A stretch of 64,000 bases of DNA from an uncultured Bacteroidales bacterium (lineage in GTDB: Bacteria; Bacteroidota; Bacteroidia; Bacteroidales; FEN-979): NCBI GenBank assembly GCA_903887775.1, contig CAISRB010000011.1, forward strand, positions 186,001-250,000, given 5' to 3'. A model generated the notes under the pieces. It did not search any database. It had not been told where the DNA came from and saw only the letters and a program-made list of their open reading frames with translations. Below, piece by piece: positions 17,082-24,918 of the stretch. The first letter of the stretch is position 1, and each line of letters begins with the position of its first letter. The position numbers and the translations under genes were made by a program.

Positions 17082-18896
17082 CTAGTATCTCTTTCTGGGA
17101 GTGTAGTGGGTATGTAGCAGTTCATGGGATTTATGGCCTAAGGGGTGACCGAGAAATTCTTTGTAGATCAGCTGTACTTCCGGATTATCATGAGATTTGC
17201 GGATCGACATTCCCAGGTCTTCTTCGTAAATAGCCTGTTTTCTCTTTGTGCGGATGTCTTTGTTTGTGGGAATAGGTTGTCCGCCACCTCCAAGGCATCC
17301 TCCCGGGCATGCCATGATCTCGATAAAATGGTAATTGGCTTTACCATCTTTCACATCCTGCATAACCTTTTTGGCGTGGGCAAGACCATTGGCAACAACG
17401 CATTTCAGTTCAACGCCTTCAAGGAACTTCCATTCAGGCTTCGTCTTTTCAATTGTCAAAGAGGCTTCGCGTACTTCACCTTCGGTACCACGGACCGCAG
17501 TAATGTTAAGTCCTTCGAAGGGTATCTCTCTTCCGGTTACAACTTCATACACTGTGCGGAGAGCGGCTTCCATAACACCGCCAGTGGTCCCGAAAATCAC
17601 AGCAGCTCCTGTTGATGCCCCCATCAGGCTGTCGAAATGTTCTTCGGGTAATGCTTCAAAATCAAGGCCTGCCTGCTTGATCATGATTCCAAGTTCGCGG
17701 GTCGTCAGAACATAGTCAACATCCTTATAGCCGCTTGAACGCATTTCGGGGCGGTTGGCTTCAAACTTCTTTGCCGTACATGGCATGATTGAAACGGAAA
17801 CGACATTCTTCGCATCCAGTTTGGATTTCTCGCAGTAGTATGTTTTAACCAGGGCGCCGAACATCTGCTGAGGGGATTTACATGTCGAAAGGTTACCCAG
17901 GAATTCAGGGAAAGTATGTTCGATGAATTTGATCCAGCCTGGTGAGCATGATGTAAACATTGGCAGGGAAACATTGGGATCCTTTTCGAGCAAGGCCTTC
18001 TTGAGCCTGGTTAGTAATTCGTTACCTTCTTCTATAATAGTCAGGTCGGCCGTAAAATCGGTATCAAGAACTGCGCTGAAGCCGAGACGTTTCAATGCAG
18101 CAACCATTTTTCCGGTAACGATTTTTCCCGGAGGCATGCCGAGGGCTTCGCCAAGGGCTATACGTACGGCGGGAGCGGTTTGGACGACCACATGCTTCGT
18201 GGTATCATAAATGGCATCCCATACCTGGTCGATGTAATTCTTTTCAATAAGGGCTCCGGTCGGACAACGGTTCACACACTGGCCGCAATTGGTGCAAACC
18301 ACTTCAAACAACGGATGCTCATAAAAAGTGGAAATCTTCATATGATTCCCGCGATAAGCAACACCAAGTGCGCTTACACCCTGGAGTTCCTCGCAAGTCC
18401 TCACACAGCGCTGGCAGCGGATACAACGGCTGTCGTCCTTAATAATAGCCGTGTTGAACATGTCGATAGTGTACTTATGATCCGGGACCAGGTCAAGGAA
18501 CATATGGTCACCGGTAAGCATCTGAGAAGCAAGTGATTGAATCTCACAAATTCCGTTTTTATAGCATTTTGTGCAATCAGCGTTATGCTCCGATAAAAGA
18601 AGTTCCACAATATGTTTTCGGGCAAGCCTTACTTTCATACTGTTCGTATGAATGACCATGCCTTCTGAAGCCGGCGTTGCGCAGGACGCAGGCAGGGATT
18701 TCACCTTTTCCTGTTCCACGATACACACGCGGCAGTTACCTGCAACGCATAGGTCTTCATGGTAACAGAGTGTTGGGATATGTATATTAAGGTGGCGTGC
18801 GGCATCGAGTATCGTTGTGCCCTCGTCAACACTTACCTGAATTCCGTCAATAGTAAGATTGATCTTCTTTATACTTTCTTTCTTGGTGTTTTTCAT
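17082..18896 (-). CDS. hydA: [FeFe]-hydrogenase catalytic subunit HydA, locus 2
   Basis: 604 residues. Same layout as locus 1 HydA: [2Fe-2S] domain (CYHEDLCVAGNCRVC), His-Cys cluster region (EHNADCTKCYKNGICEIQ), 2[4Fe-4S] ferredoxin (CIRCQRCVRTC, CTNCGQCVNRCP), H-cluster domain. L2 (MPCTAKKFE, near 369) and L3 (MACPGGCLGGGG, near 525) are canonical, but L1 reads TSCSPGW (near 311), with serine at the second cysteine. It is clearly closer to the hydrogenase half of the fusion protein at 21085 (same L1 serine, same end LLHTHYT) than to locus 1. Last gene of hydC-hydB-hydA; 13 nt after hydB. Presumed NADH-coupled H2 enzyme. Confidence 0.93.
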   Translation of the reverse strand: MKNTKKESIKKINLTIDGIQVSVDEGTTILDAARHLNIHIPTLCYHEDLCVAGNCRVCIVEQEKVKSLPASCATPASEGMVIHTNSMKVRLARKHIVELLLSEHNADCTKCYKNGICEIQSLASQMLTGDHMFLDLVPDHKYTIDMFNTAIIKDDSRCIRCQRCVRTCEELQGVSALGVAYRGNHMKISTFYEHPLFEVVCTNCGQCVNRCPTGALIEKNYIDQVWDAIYDTTKHVVVQTAPAVRIALGEALGMPPGKIVTGKMVAALKRLGFSAVLDTDFTADLTIIEEGNELLTRLKKALLEKDPNVSLPMFTSCSPGWIKFIEHTFPEFLGNLSTCKSPQQMFGALVKTYYCEKSKLDAKNVVSVSIMPCTAKKFEANRPEMRSSGYKDVDYVLTTRELGIMIKQAGLDFEALPEEHFDSLMGASTGAAVIFGTTGGVMEAALRTVYEVVTGREIPFEGLNITAVRGTEGEVREASLTIEKTKPEWKFLEGVELKCVVANGLAHAKKVMQDVKDGKANYHFIEIMACPGGCLGGGGQPIPTNKDIRTKRKQAIYEEDLGMSIRKSHDNPEVQLIYKEFLGHPLGHKSHELLHTHYTPRKRY

Positions 18897-18909
18897 GATA
18901 GGAGTTACT

Positions 18910-20076
18910 TTAGTAAATCATTTCTTCTTTGAAGTTATAGACGATGGATGAAAATGAGTTGGCAACCGATTGTCCGAGGCCGCATTTTGCAGTTAACTTC
19001 ATGCTTTCGGATAGTTTCATCAGCTGTTCGAGATACTGTGATTTTTTATCACCTTTTTTTACTGCTTCAATACCCTTGCGAAGCTGCTGGCAGCCCACGC
19101 GGCAGGGAGTACATTGTCCACAGGATTCTTCTTCAAAGAATTCCAGATAATTGTGCAACACATTGTACATTGATCTGGAGCTGTTGAAAAGCATCATCGA
19201 ACCTCCTGTTGGCACCCCTTCAAATCCAATGACCGTATCCTTGAATTTTTTACGTGGGACGCAAAAGCCCGAAGCGCCTCCGACCTGGACTGCCTTCGTG
19301 TCACCGTCGCCGAACTCGTCAACAAAACGATCAAGGGGCATACCCAACTCAAGCTCGTAAATTCCGGCTATCGGAGTATCACCTGAAACTGAAAATACCT
19401 TGGACCCGCGTGAGTCGGTAGTGCCCAGCATCTTAAACTGGATGGGGCCGAGGCGCATGATCATCATGATATTCACAAAGGTTTCCACATTATTGATCAC
19501 AGTGGGTTTTCCAAGATATCCAAAAGTTGTAGGGTAAGGAGGTTTGTTCCTGGGTTCACCACGGTTCCCTTCCATCGATTCAAACAAAGCGCTTTCTTCA
19601 CCGCAGATATATGCCCCGCTGCCAAGCCTGATTTCTATCGAGAAATCAAGGCCGATGCTTTTGGCATTCTCGTGATACCCTTCAAGTTCTCTCAGGAGTT
19701 CCGGCAGGAGGAATTTATATTCACCCCTGAGGTAAATAAAACCTTTTTTAGCCCCGATTACCTTCCCGCATATCGCCATGCCAGAGAAAACTTTCCTTGG
19801 AACCCGGGTCAATATTTCACGGTCTTTGAAAGTGCCGGGCTCCCCCTCATCAGCATTGCAAACAACATATTTCTCATCTCCGGGGGCCTGAGCTGTATAT
19901 TTCCACTTCATGGCAGTAGGGAAACCTGCGCCACCACGCCCGCGCAGACCCGATTCCAGAAGGTCCTCAAGAATCTTGTCATTGGGGAGCTTTATCGTGT
20001 CGGCAAGAACCTTATATTTAACATTGGAATATTCTCCAAAAATAAGGTCAACTCGTTTTAATTTGGTATCAGACAT
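18910..20076 (-). CDS. hydB: Minimal HydB/NuoF subunit, locus 2 (no ferredoxin and no thioredoxin-like domain)
   Basis: 388 residues from the ATG at 20076, which has AAGGAG at a 7-nt spacing; a TTG six bases upstream is too close to that site. NuoF core motifs are intact (GLRGRGGAGFPTAMKW, CGEESALFESMEGNRG, ESCGQCTPCRVGC). It stops after the core: both the N-terminal thioredoxin-like domain and the C-terminal 2[4Fe-4S] ferredoxin of the other two HydB proteins are absent. In studied bifurcating enzymes these outer clusters take part in ferredoxin coupling, so this complex may be a simple NADH:H+ enzyme. That is an inference. Confidence 0.93.
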   Translation of the reverse strand: MSDTKLKRVDLIFGEYSNVKYKVLADTIKLPNDKILEDLLESGLRGRGGAGFPTAMKWKYTAQAPGDEKYVVCNADEGEPGTFKDREILTRVPRKVFSGMAICGKVIGAKKGFIYLRGEYKFLLPELLRELEGYHENAKSIGLDFSIEIRLGSGAYICGEESALFESMEGNRGEPRNKPPYPTTFGYLGKPTVINNVETFVNIMMIMRLGPIQFKMLGTTDSRGSKVFSVSGDTPIAGIYELELGMPLDRFVDEFGDGDTKAVQVGGASGFCVPRKKFKDTVIGFEGVPTGGSMMLFNSSRSMYNVLHNYLEFFEEESCGQCTPCRVGCQQLRKGIEAVKKGDKKSQYLEQLMKLSESMKLTAKCGLGQSVANSFSSIVYNFKEEMIY

Positions 20077-20097
20077 TGTCAATCTCCTTATGTTAAA

Positions 20098-20565
20098 TTA
20101 TTTATGCATATATTCACGTAATATGTCATGGACCTTCTCGGGTGTAAGACCTGAATAAGGTTTCTCATTGATCAGCATGGCGGGCCCTTCGTGACACCAG
20201 CCAAGGCAGTTGGTCTCAAGCAGGGTGAACTTTTTATTCGGGGTTGTTTCGCCGACTTTTATCTTCAGCATGTCTTCGATCGTCTGTACGATTGTCTTCT
20301 TGCCATGCATGTCACAGGTTATGGTCTTGCAAATACGGATCACAAATTGACCGCGGGGCTGTGTTTCAAGAAATGCATAAAAGGTTGCAGTACCATAAAC
20401 CTGAGCTGCAGAAAGATCAAGTTCCTTTGCAATTTCAGTCATGTCAAGGTCGGAAATAAAATTATTCTTCTCTATCACTCCCTGCAGAATTGGTATCAGG
20501 CTGGTACGGCTTCTTCCGTATTGCCCGACTAATTCACCGATGTAATTGTTGTTGTTTGTAGCCAT
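20098..20565 (-). CDS. hydC: HydC/NuoE-like [2Fe-2S] subunit, locus 2
   Basis: 155 residues, NuoE family, with cluster cysteines in CKTITC and CLGWC and the family motif YGTATFYAFL. First gene of the locus 2 operon, 21 nt before hydB. Note the gene order hydC-hydB-hydA here against hydB-hydA-hydC at locus 1. The spacer upstream carries a Rex-like operator and is shared with the fusion-gene operon. Confidence 0.93.
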   Translation of the reverse strand: MATNNNNYIGELVGQYGRSRTSLIPILQGVIEKNNFISDLDMTEIAKELDLSAAQVYGTATFYAFLETQPRGQFVIRICKTITCDMHGKKTIVQTIEDMLKIKVGETTPNKKFTLLETNCLGWCHEGPAMLINEKPYSGLTPEKVHDILREYMHK

Positions 20566-20624
20566 TGTATCTTGATTTATAATAAGTTATCAGAAAAAAA
20601 GAACATTTTATTCAAGTTTCACGG

Positions 20625-20632
20625 CAAAATTA
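20625..20632 (-). promoter_or_regulatory. Bacteroidetes -7 element for the locus 2 hydrogenase operon
   Basis: Minus strand TAATTTTG fits TAnnTTTG, about 60 nt upstream of hydC. The Rex-like site starts 10 bp upstream of it, covering the region where the -33 box and polymerase would sit. Confidence 0.45.
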
Positions 20633-20642
20633 CATTTTTCTT

Positions 20643-20660
20643 TTGTTAATTAAATAACAA
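20643..20660. promoter_or_regulatory. Predicted Rex operator between locus 2 and the fusion-gene operon
   Basis: TTGTTAATTAAATAACAA matches the Rex consensus at 13 of 14 fixed positions. It lies between divergent starts, 39 bp from the plus-strand gene and 78 bp from hydC, so one site could control both. Confidence 0.65.
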
Positions 20661-20698
20661 ATGAAGTTTTTTTTTTAACTTTACCAAAATAATTGAAA

Positions 20699-21088
20699 AT
20701 GAGCTCTTCGAACCACCGCCTTTTATTGCAATGGGTACTTTGGCTTATTGCTGTTCATTCCATTTGTTTTGGCATGGCATTGATTATTTTCCCTACAGGC
20801 TGGATAGAGTTTTTCGGATTTCAGCTCCGGGAAAAATTTTTCGCAGACCAGGGGGGAGTATTTCATTTGATCATAAGCCTTGCTTATATCATCGCTGCAC
20901 TTGATCCTGAAAATTCGAAAAAGTTTGTTTTTTTATCTTATATGACCAAATTTGCCGCAGCTGCATTTCTCTTTTCTTATTATCTGTTTGACCGGCCGAT
21001 CTTCATGGTTTTACTTTCAGGGGTTGGGGATTTGCTGATGGGCGTGGCAATACTCATTTCCTACAGGCTTTATATCAAATCATTATGA
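20699..21088 (+). CDS. Small four-helix membrane protein, coupled to the fusion gene
   Basis: 129 residues from the ATG at 20699 (an in-frame TTG lies 6 nt earlier). Four predicted membrane helices: WVLWLIAVHSICFGMALIIF, a second in VFHLIISLAYIIAAL, a third in FAAAAFLFSYYLF and a fourth in VLLSGVGDLLMGVAILISY. No cysteine or metal-binding pattern. The stop overlaps the start of the fusion gene (ATGA), so the two are translationally coupled. I do not recognise the family; DoxX-like is possible but not supported by a motif. It may anchor the fusion protein to the membrane. Confidence 0.7.
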   Translation: MSSSNHRLLLQWVLWLIAVHSICFGMALIIFPTGWIEFFGFQLREKFFADQGGVFHLIISLAYIIAALDPENSKKFVFLSYMTKFAAAAFLFSYYLFDRPIFMVLLSGVGDLLMGVAILISYRLYIKSL

Positions 21089-24000
21089 ATACCAGTCTTC
21101 CTTCAATTATCATCACAGGGGCCTCCGGATTTGTCGGCAGGTATTTTCTTGATTTTATTAAAGATCAGTATACGGTTTTTGCCATTGCCCGCCGATCAGC
21201 AAAAGAAGCAAATATCCCCGAGCATCCGAATATCCAATGGATCCAATGGGATATTGCACATTCAGCCCAGATCCAGGAAGTTTACAAATACATCCAGCTA
21301 AACGGGGGAGCGGACTACCTGTTACATCTGGCGGCTTTTTATGATTTCAGCTATTCGAATGATGTAGCTTATCAGAGAACAAACATTGATGGTACGAAAA
21401 ACATAATTGAACTGGCAAAGCAACTGAAAATAAAACGGTTTGTTTTCGCGAGTTCCCTGGCTGCCTGTAATTTCCCCGGACCCGGCAATACTATTACTGA
21501 AAAAACTTCGCCTGATGCTGATTTCGCGTATGCTAAAACAAAGAAGTTGGGGGAAGAAATGCTTCGGACTAATTCCAGTATTCTTCCGGCCATTGTAATT
21601 CGCTTTGCAGCAGTATTCAGCGATTTCTGCGAATATCCGCCTTTGTATAAGTTTCTCGGAACCTGGCTTTCAAAGGGCTACGACTCAAGAATACTGGGTG
21701 GAAAAGGAGAATCTGCCGTGCCGTATATTCATATTCATGACCTGGCCAGGCTGATCCTTATCGTTCTTCAAAAAAGCCATCTGTTGCCACAATTTGATAT
21801 TTATGCTGCCAGCCCAGACGGAAGCACTTCCCATAAAGAACTTTTTGAGATTTCGACCAGGAACTATTTTGGCGTCCCTGTAAAACCCCTCTTCATTCCA
21901 AGAATGCTTGCATATCCCGGTATTGCAGCGAGGATCATCATGGGAAAGCTTAAGCTTACTCCGGAGCCATTTGAACGTTTCTGGATGCTTAAATATCTGG
22001 ATCTTAAACTTGATACCGACGCATCCTACACCCGGCAGGTACTGAGCTGGGAACCACTGGCAAGGCTGAATTTGATGCGAAGGCTGATGTTCCTTCTGGC
22101 CAGGATGAAAAGTAATCCCCTGGAATGGCAGGTGAAGAATGAAGCCGCCTTGCGCCACATTTCAGTACGCACCAACCTGCTTATTTACGAAGTGCTTTCA
22201 AGGGACAAGGAAAAGCTGGTCAATATAATAGCAGCAAGGGTCAACTCCGAAGGAAATACTGTTGACCTTTCACATTACCAGCATATGGATATCCAGGAGC
22301 TTAACCTGATCCTGCTCACTCTTTATAATGTGCTTGCATCAACCATTCTCAATGGTGACCGCAGTCTTATCATCAATTATATGGATGATTTGGCACGGCC
22401 CAGGTTTGCAGAAGGGTTTACGGCGGATGAGATCAGCGCCATGCTGGAAATTTTCTCGGAGATCATAAGCAACCACCTCCTTCATTCAACAGATTATCAT
22501 TTTACAAAACAAGTGCTTTATGACCATATCAGCATTCCGATTCAGCTTGCCCAGGATGAAATAGCAGAGAAATATGACTTCCATCTGGGTCTTGCGAAAG
22601 AAGTTATTCAAAAGAAAAAAATTAAAGTCACAATAGACGGAGATGAGGTTTTTGTAGACGAGGGCCTTTCCATCCTTGATGCTGCCAGATCCCTTAAAAT
22701 CCATATTCCAACACTCTGTTACCATAAGGATCTTAAAATTGCAGGAAACTGCAGGATCTGCCTTGTAGAGATTGAAGGCTCCAGGCACCTTGTTGCCTCC
22801 TGTGCTACGCCTCTCGAAGAAGGTATGGTGATCTATGCAAATAGCATGCGTGTGAGATCGGCCCGAAAAACCATGCTCGAGTTATTGCTCGCCGAACATT
22901 TTACCGATTGTACCAATTGTTATAAAAACGGAAAATGCGAACTGCAAAACCTTTCCTCGGAGTTTAAGATCATTAATCCTACCTATATACCCTTGCACCA
23001 TGAGGAGAAGGTTCATCTTGATATCATGTCACCGGCTATGGTGAAAGATGACCGCAAATGTGTACGCTGTCAGCGTTGTGTGCGCACCTGTGCTGAAATC
23101 CAGGGTGTGAGTGCTGTTTGGGTGGCCCATAAGGGAGGGAAAATGAAAATATCTACGTACCTGGGCAAACCATTATATGAGGTTTTCTGCACGAATTGCG
23201 GGCAATGCATCGATCGATGCCCTACAGGCGCGTTAGTCGAAAAGAACTACATCGAGGAAGTCTGGAATGCCATATGGAATAAAAATAATCATGTGATCGT
23301 GCAAACTGCTCCTGCAGTGAGAGTCGCCATTGGGGAAGACCTGGGTATAGAACCCGGGAAACGTGTAACCGGAAAACTCGTCAGCGCTCTCAGAAGGCTT
23401 GGATTTGATACTGTCCTCGACACTGCATTCTCGGCAGATATCACAACTATCGAAGAAAGTGCGGAGCTCCTTGACAGGCTCAGGAGGAAACTTGACTTTC
23501 ATGATGATAGCGTGAAACTACCGATGATCACTTCCTGTTCCCCGGCCTGGATCAAGTATTGCGAGCATTATTTTCCCGACCTTCTGCCTCACCTTTCCAC
23601 CTGTAAATCTCCTCAGCAAATGTTTGGTGTACTTGCAAAAACCTATTATGCAAAAAAACGCCAGCTTAAGCCTGAGAATATTGTCACCGTATCCATAATG
23701 CCATGTACTGCCAAAAAGTTTGAAGCGGACCGCCCCGAGATGAGAGGCAGCGGATTTAAGGATGTCGACTATGTTCTGACCACCCGCGAACTGGCTATAA
23801 TGATCATCCAGGCAGGCATTGACTTCAAATCCCTGCCTAACGATCATTATGACGACCTGATGGGTAAGACTACAGGTGCAGGTGTCATTTACGGAGCCAC
23901 AGGTGGGGTCATGGAATCTGCCTTAAGAACTGTATATGACAAAATCACAGGCAGGGATATCCCGTTTGAGAACCTGATCATCAAACCGATCCGTGGCATG

Positions 24001-24399
24001 GATGGGGTTAAGGAACTCTCACTCCCCATTACTGATTGTATAGAGCAGTGGTCCTTTTTAAACGGGCTGGAGTTAAAAGTTGCCGTTGCTCATGGGCTGG
24101 CCAATGCAAAAACACTGATGCAGATGATACGCAGCGGCGATTCCCCCTATCATTTTATCGAGATTATGGCATGCCCGGGTGGATGCCTTGGCGGTGGGGG
24201 GCAGCCAATTCCCACCAACCCCGACATCCGCCTGAAAAGGGTACAGGCATTATATGCTGAAGAAATGGGAATTGATTTGCGCAAGGCACATGAAAATCCG
24301 GAAGCCATCGAAGCTTATGAAGAGTTTTTACTTGACCCTATGAGCCCGGTGGCCGAAGACCTGCTTCACACTCATTATACATCCAGGACAACCTACTGA
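21085..24399 (+). CDS. Fusion of extended-SDR epimerase, helical linker domain and complete [FeFe]-hydrogenase
   Basis: One uninterrupted frame of 1104 residues. Residues 1-349: NAD(P)-dependent epimerase/dehydratase with the Rossmann motif TGASGFVGRY, FASSLAA and an intact catalytic Y149-x3-K153 (YAKTK). Residues 350-508: a mostly helical domain without cysteines, somewhat like RsbRD-type N-terminal sensor domains. Residues 509-1104: full HydA with [2Fe-2S] (CYHKDLKIAGNCRIC), His-Cys cluster, 2[4Fe-4S] (CVRCQRCVRTC, CTNCGQCIDRCP), L1 TSCSPAW near 815, L2 MPCTAKKFE near 871, L3 MACPGGCLGGGG near 1027. The hydrogenase part is a close paralogue of locus 2 HydA. It has no HydB or HydC of its own in this operon, so it may borrow those of locus 2 or act alone. 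Substrate of the SDR domain unknown. I know of no described protein of this layout. Confidence 0.92.
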   Translation: MNTSLPSIIITGASGFVGRYFLDFIKDQYTVFAIARRSAKEANIPEHPNIQWIQWDIAHSAQIQEVYKYIQLNGGADYLLHLAAFYDFSYSNDVAYQRTNIDGTKNIIELAKQLKIKRFVFASSLAACNFPGPGNTITEKTSPDADFAYAKTKKLGEEMLRTNSSILPAIVIRFAAVFSDFCEYPPLYKFLGTWLSKGYDSRILGGKGESAVPYIHIHDLARLILIVLQKSHLLPQFDIYAASPDGSTSHKELFEISTRNYFGVPVKPLFIPRMLAYPGIAARIIMGKLKLTPEPFERFWMLKYLDLKLDTDASYTRQVLSWEPLARLNLMRRLMFLLARMKSNPLEWQVKNEAALRHISVRTNLLIYEVLSRDKEKLVNIIAARVNSEGNTVDLSHYQHMDIQELNLILLTLYNVLASTILNGDRSLIINYMDDLARPRFAEGFTADEISAMLEIFSEIISNHLLHSTDYHFTKQVLYDHISIPIQLAQDEIAEKYDFHLGLAKEVIQKKKIKVTIDGDEVFVDEGLSILDAARSLKIHIPTLCYHKDLKIAGNCRICLVEIEGSRHLVASCATPLEEGMVIYANSMRVRSARKTMLELLLAEHFTDCTNCYKNGKCELQNLSSEFKIINPTYIPLHHEEKVHLDIMSPAMVKDDRKCVRCQRCVRTCAEIQGVSAVWVAHKGGKMKISTYLGKPLYEVFCTNCGQCIDRCPTGALVEKNYIEEVWNAIWNKNNHVIVQTAPAVRVAIGEDLGIEPGKRVTGKLVSALRRLGFDTVLDTAFSADITTIEESAELLDRLRRKLDFHDDSVKLPMITSCSPAWIKYCEHYFPDLLPHLSTCKSPQQMFGVLAKTYYAKKRQLKPENIVTVSIMPCTAKKFEADRPEMRGSGFKDVDYVLTTRELAIMIIQAGIDFKSLPNDHYDDLMGKTTGAGVIYGATGGVMESALRTVYDKITGRDIPFENLIIKPIRGMDGVKELSLPITDCIEQWSFLNGLELKVAVAHGLANAKTLMQMIRSGDSPYHFIEIMACPGGCLGGGGQPIPTNPDIRLKRVQALYAEEMGIDLRKAHENPEAIEAYEEFLLDPMSPVAEDLLHTHYTSRTTY

Positions 24400-24420
24400 C
24401 ACCATGCATTAATCGAGGGT

Positions 24421-24906
24421 TCAGGATTTCTGAGATAGAAGCGCTTCGAGAAGAAATTTGTGGGTCTTTGAAAGGATGTCCGGATACCGTTTTCGCAGGA
24501 CCGGGCTTAGCTCCTCGCTGAATTCAAGATCTTCCGCTATTTCCACTGCTATTATCATGATTTCTGAAGGGAGCGGGTAATTCAGTTTGTTCCCGACTTC
24601 AAGAGCCGTAAAAAAGTTGATGTCATGAAGATTTGAAATGTGCATGGTTTCCCTGAAATCATCAGGAGAAAAGAAGTACACGGTCCCGGGTTTCCCGCCT
24701 GCGGTCCGGATAGCATCTATCATGAAAATTCGGGAATACCCTGAAATGGTCTCCATTAATTCCAATCCGCCGACGGCTGCCGTTTTGAAAGTGACTTCAG
24801 CCGGAAGGTCCATTTTGGTGAGGTCTCCAGCCAGTTTGGGTCCAATGCCATCATCAGTGAGAATGTCATTCCCTATGCCGAGCACCATGATTTTTTCTGT
24901 TGTCAT
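24421..24906 (-). CDS. [NiFe]-hydrogenase maturation endopeptidase
   Basis: 161 residues, HycI/HoxW/FrcD-type peptidase family M52. The N-terminal motif LGIGNDILTDDGIGP carries the conserved metal-binding acidic residues, followed by FMIDAIRTAG and the late HDINF region. It removes the C-terminal tail of the [NiFe] large subunit after nickel insertion. It is directly downstream of the large-subunit gene (12 nt), and that subunit has the matching tail after DPCFSCATH. Last gene of the operon; no hyp genes are in view. Confidence 0.9.
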   Translation of the reverse strand: MTTEKIMVLGIGNDILTDDGIGPKLAGDLTKMDLPAEVTFKTAAVGGLELMETISGYSRIFMIDAIRTAGGKPGTVYFFSPDDFRETMHISNLHDINFFTALEVGNKLNYPLPSEIMIIAVEIAEDLEFSEELSPVLRKRYPDILSKTHKFLLEALLSQKS

Positions 24907-24918
24907 AGTTATTTGCTA

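Noticed and set aside
22100-22650. The fusion protein as an artefact of two genes with a missed stop
   Set aside because: The linker region keeps one frame, has normal codon use and a regular helical pattern, and has no start with a ribosome-binding site at the hydrogenase boundary. An assembly join cannot be excluded without reads.
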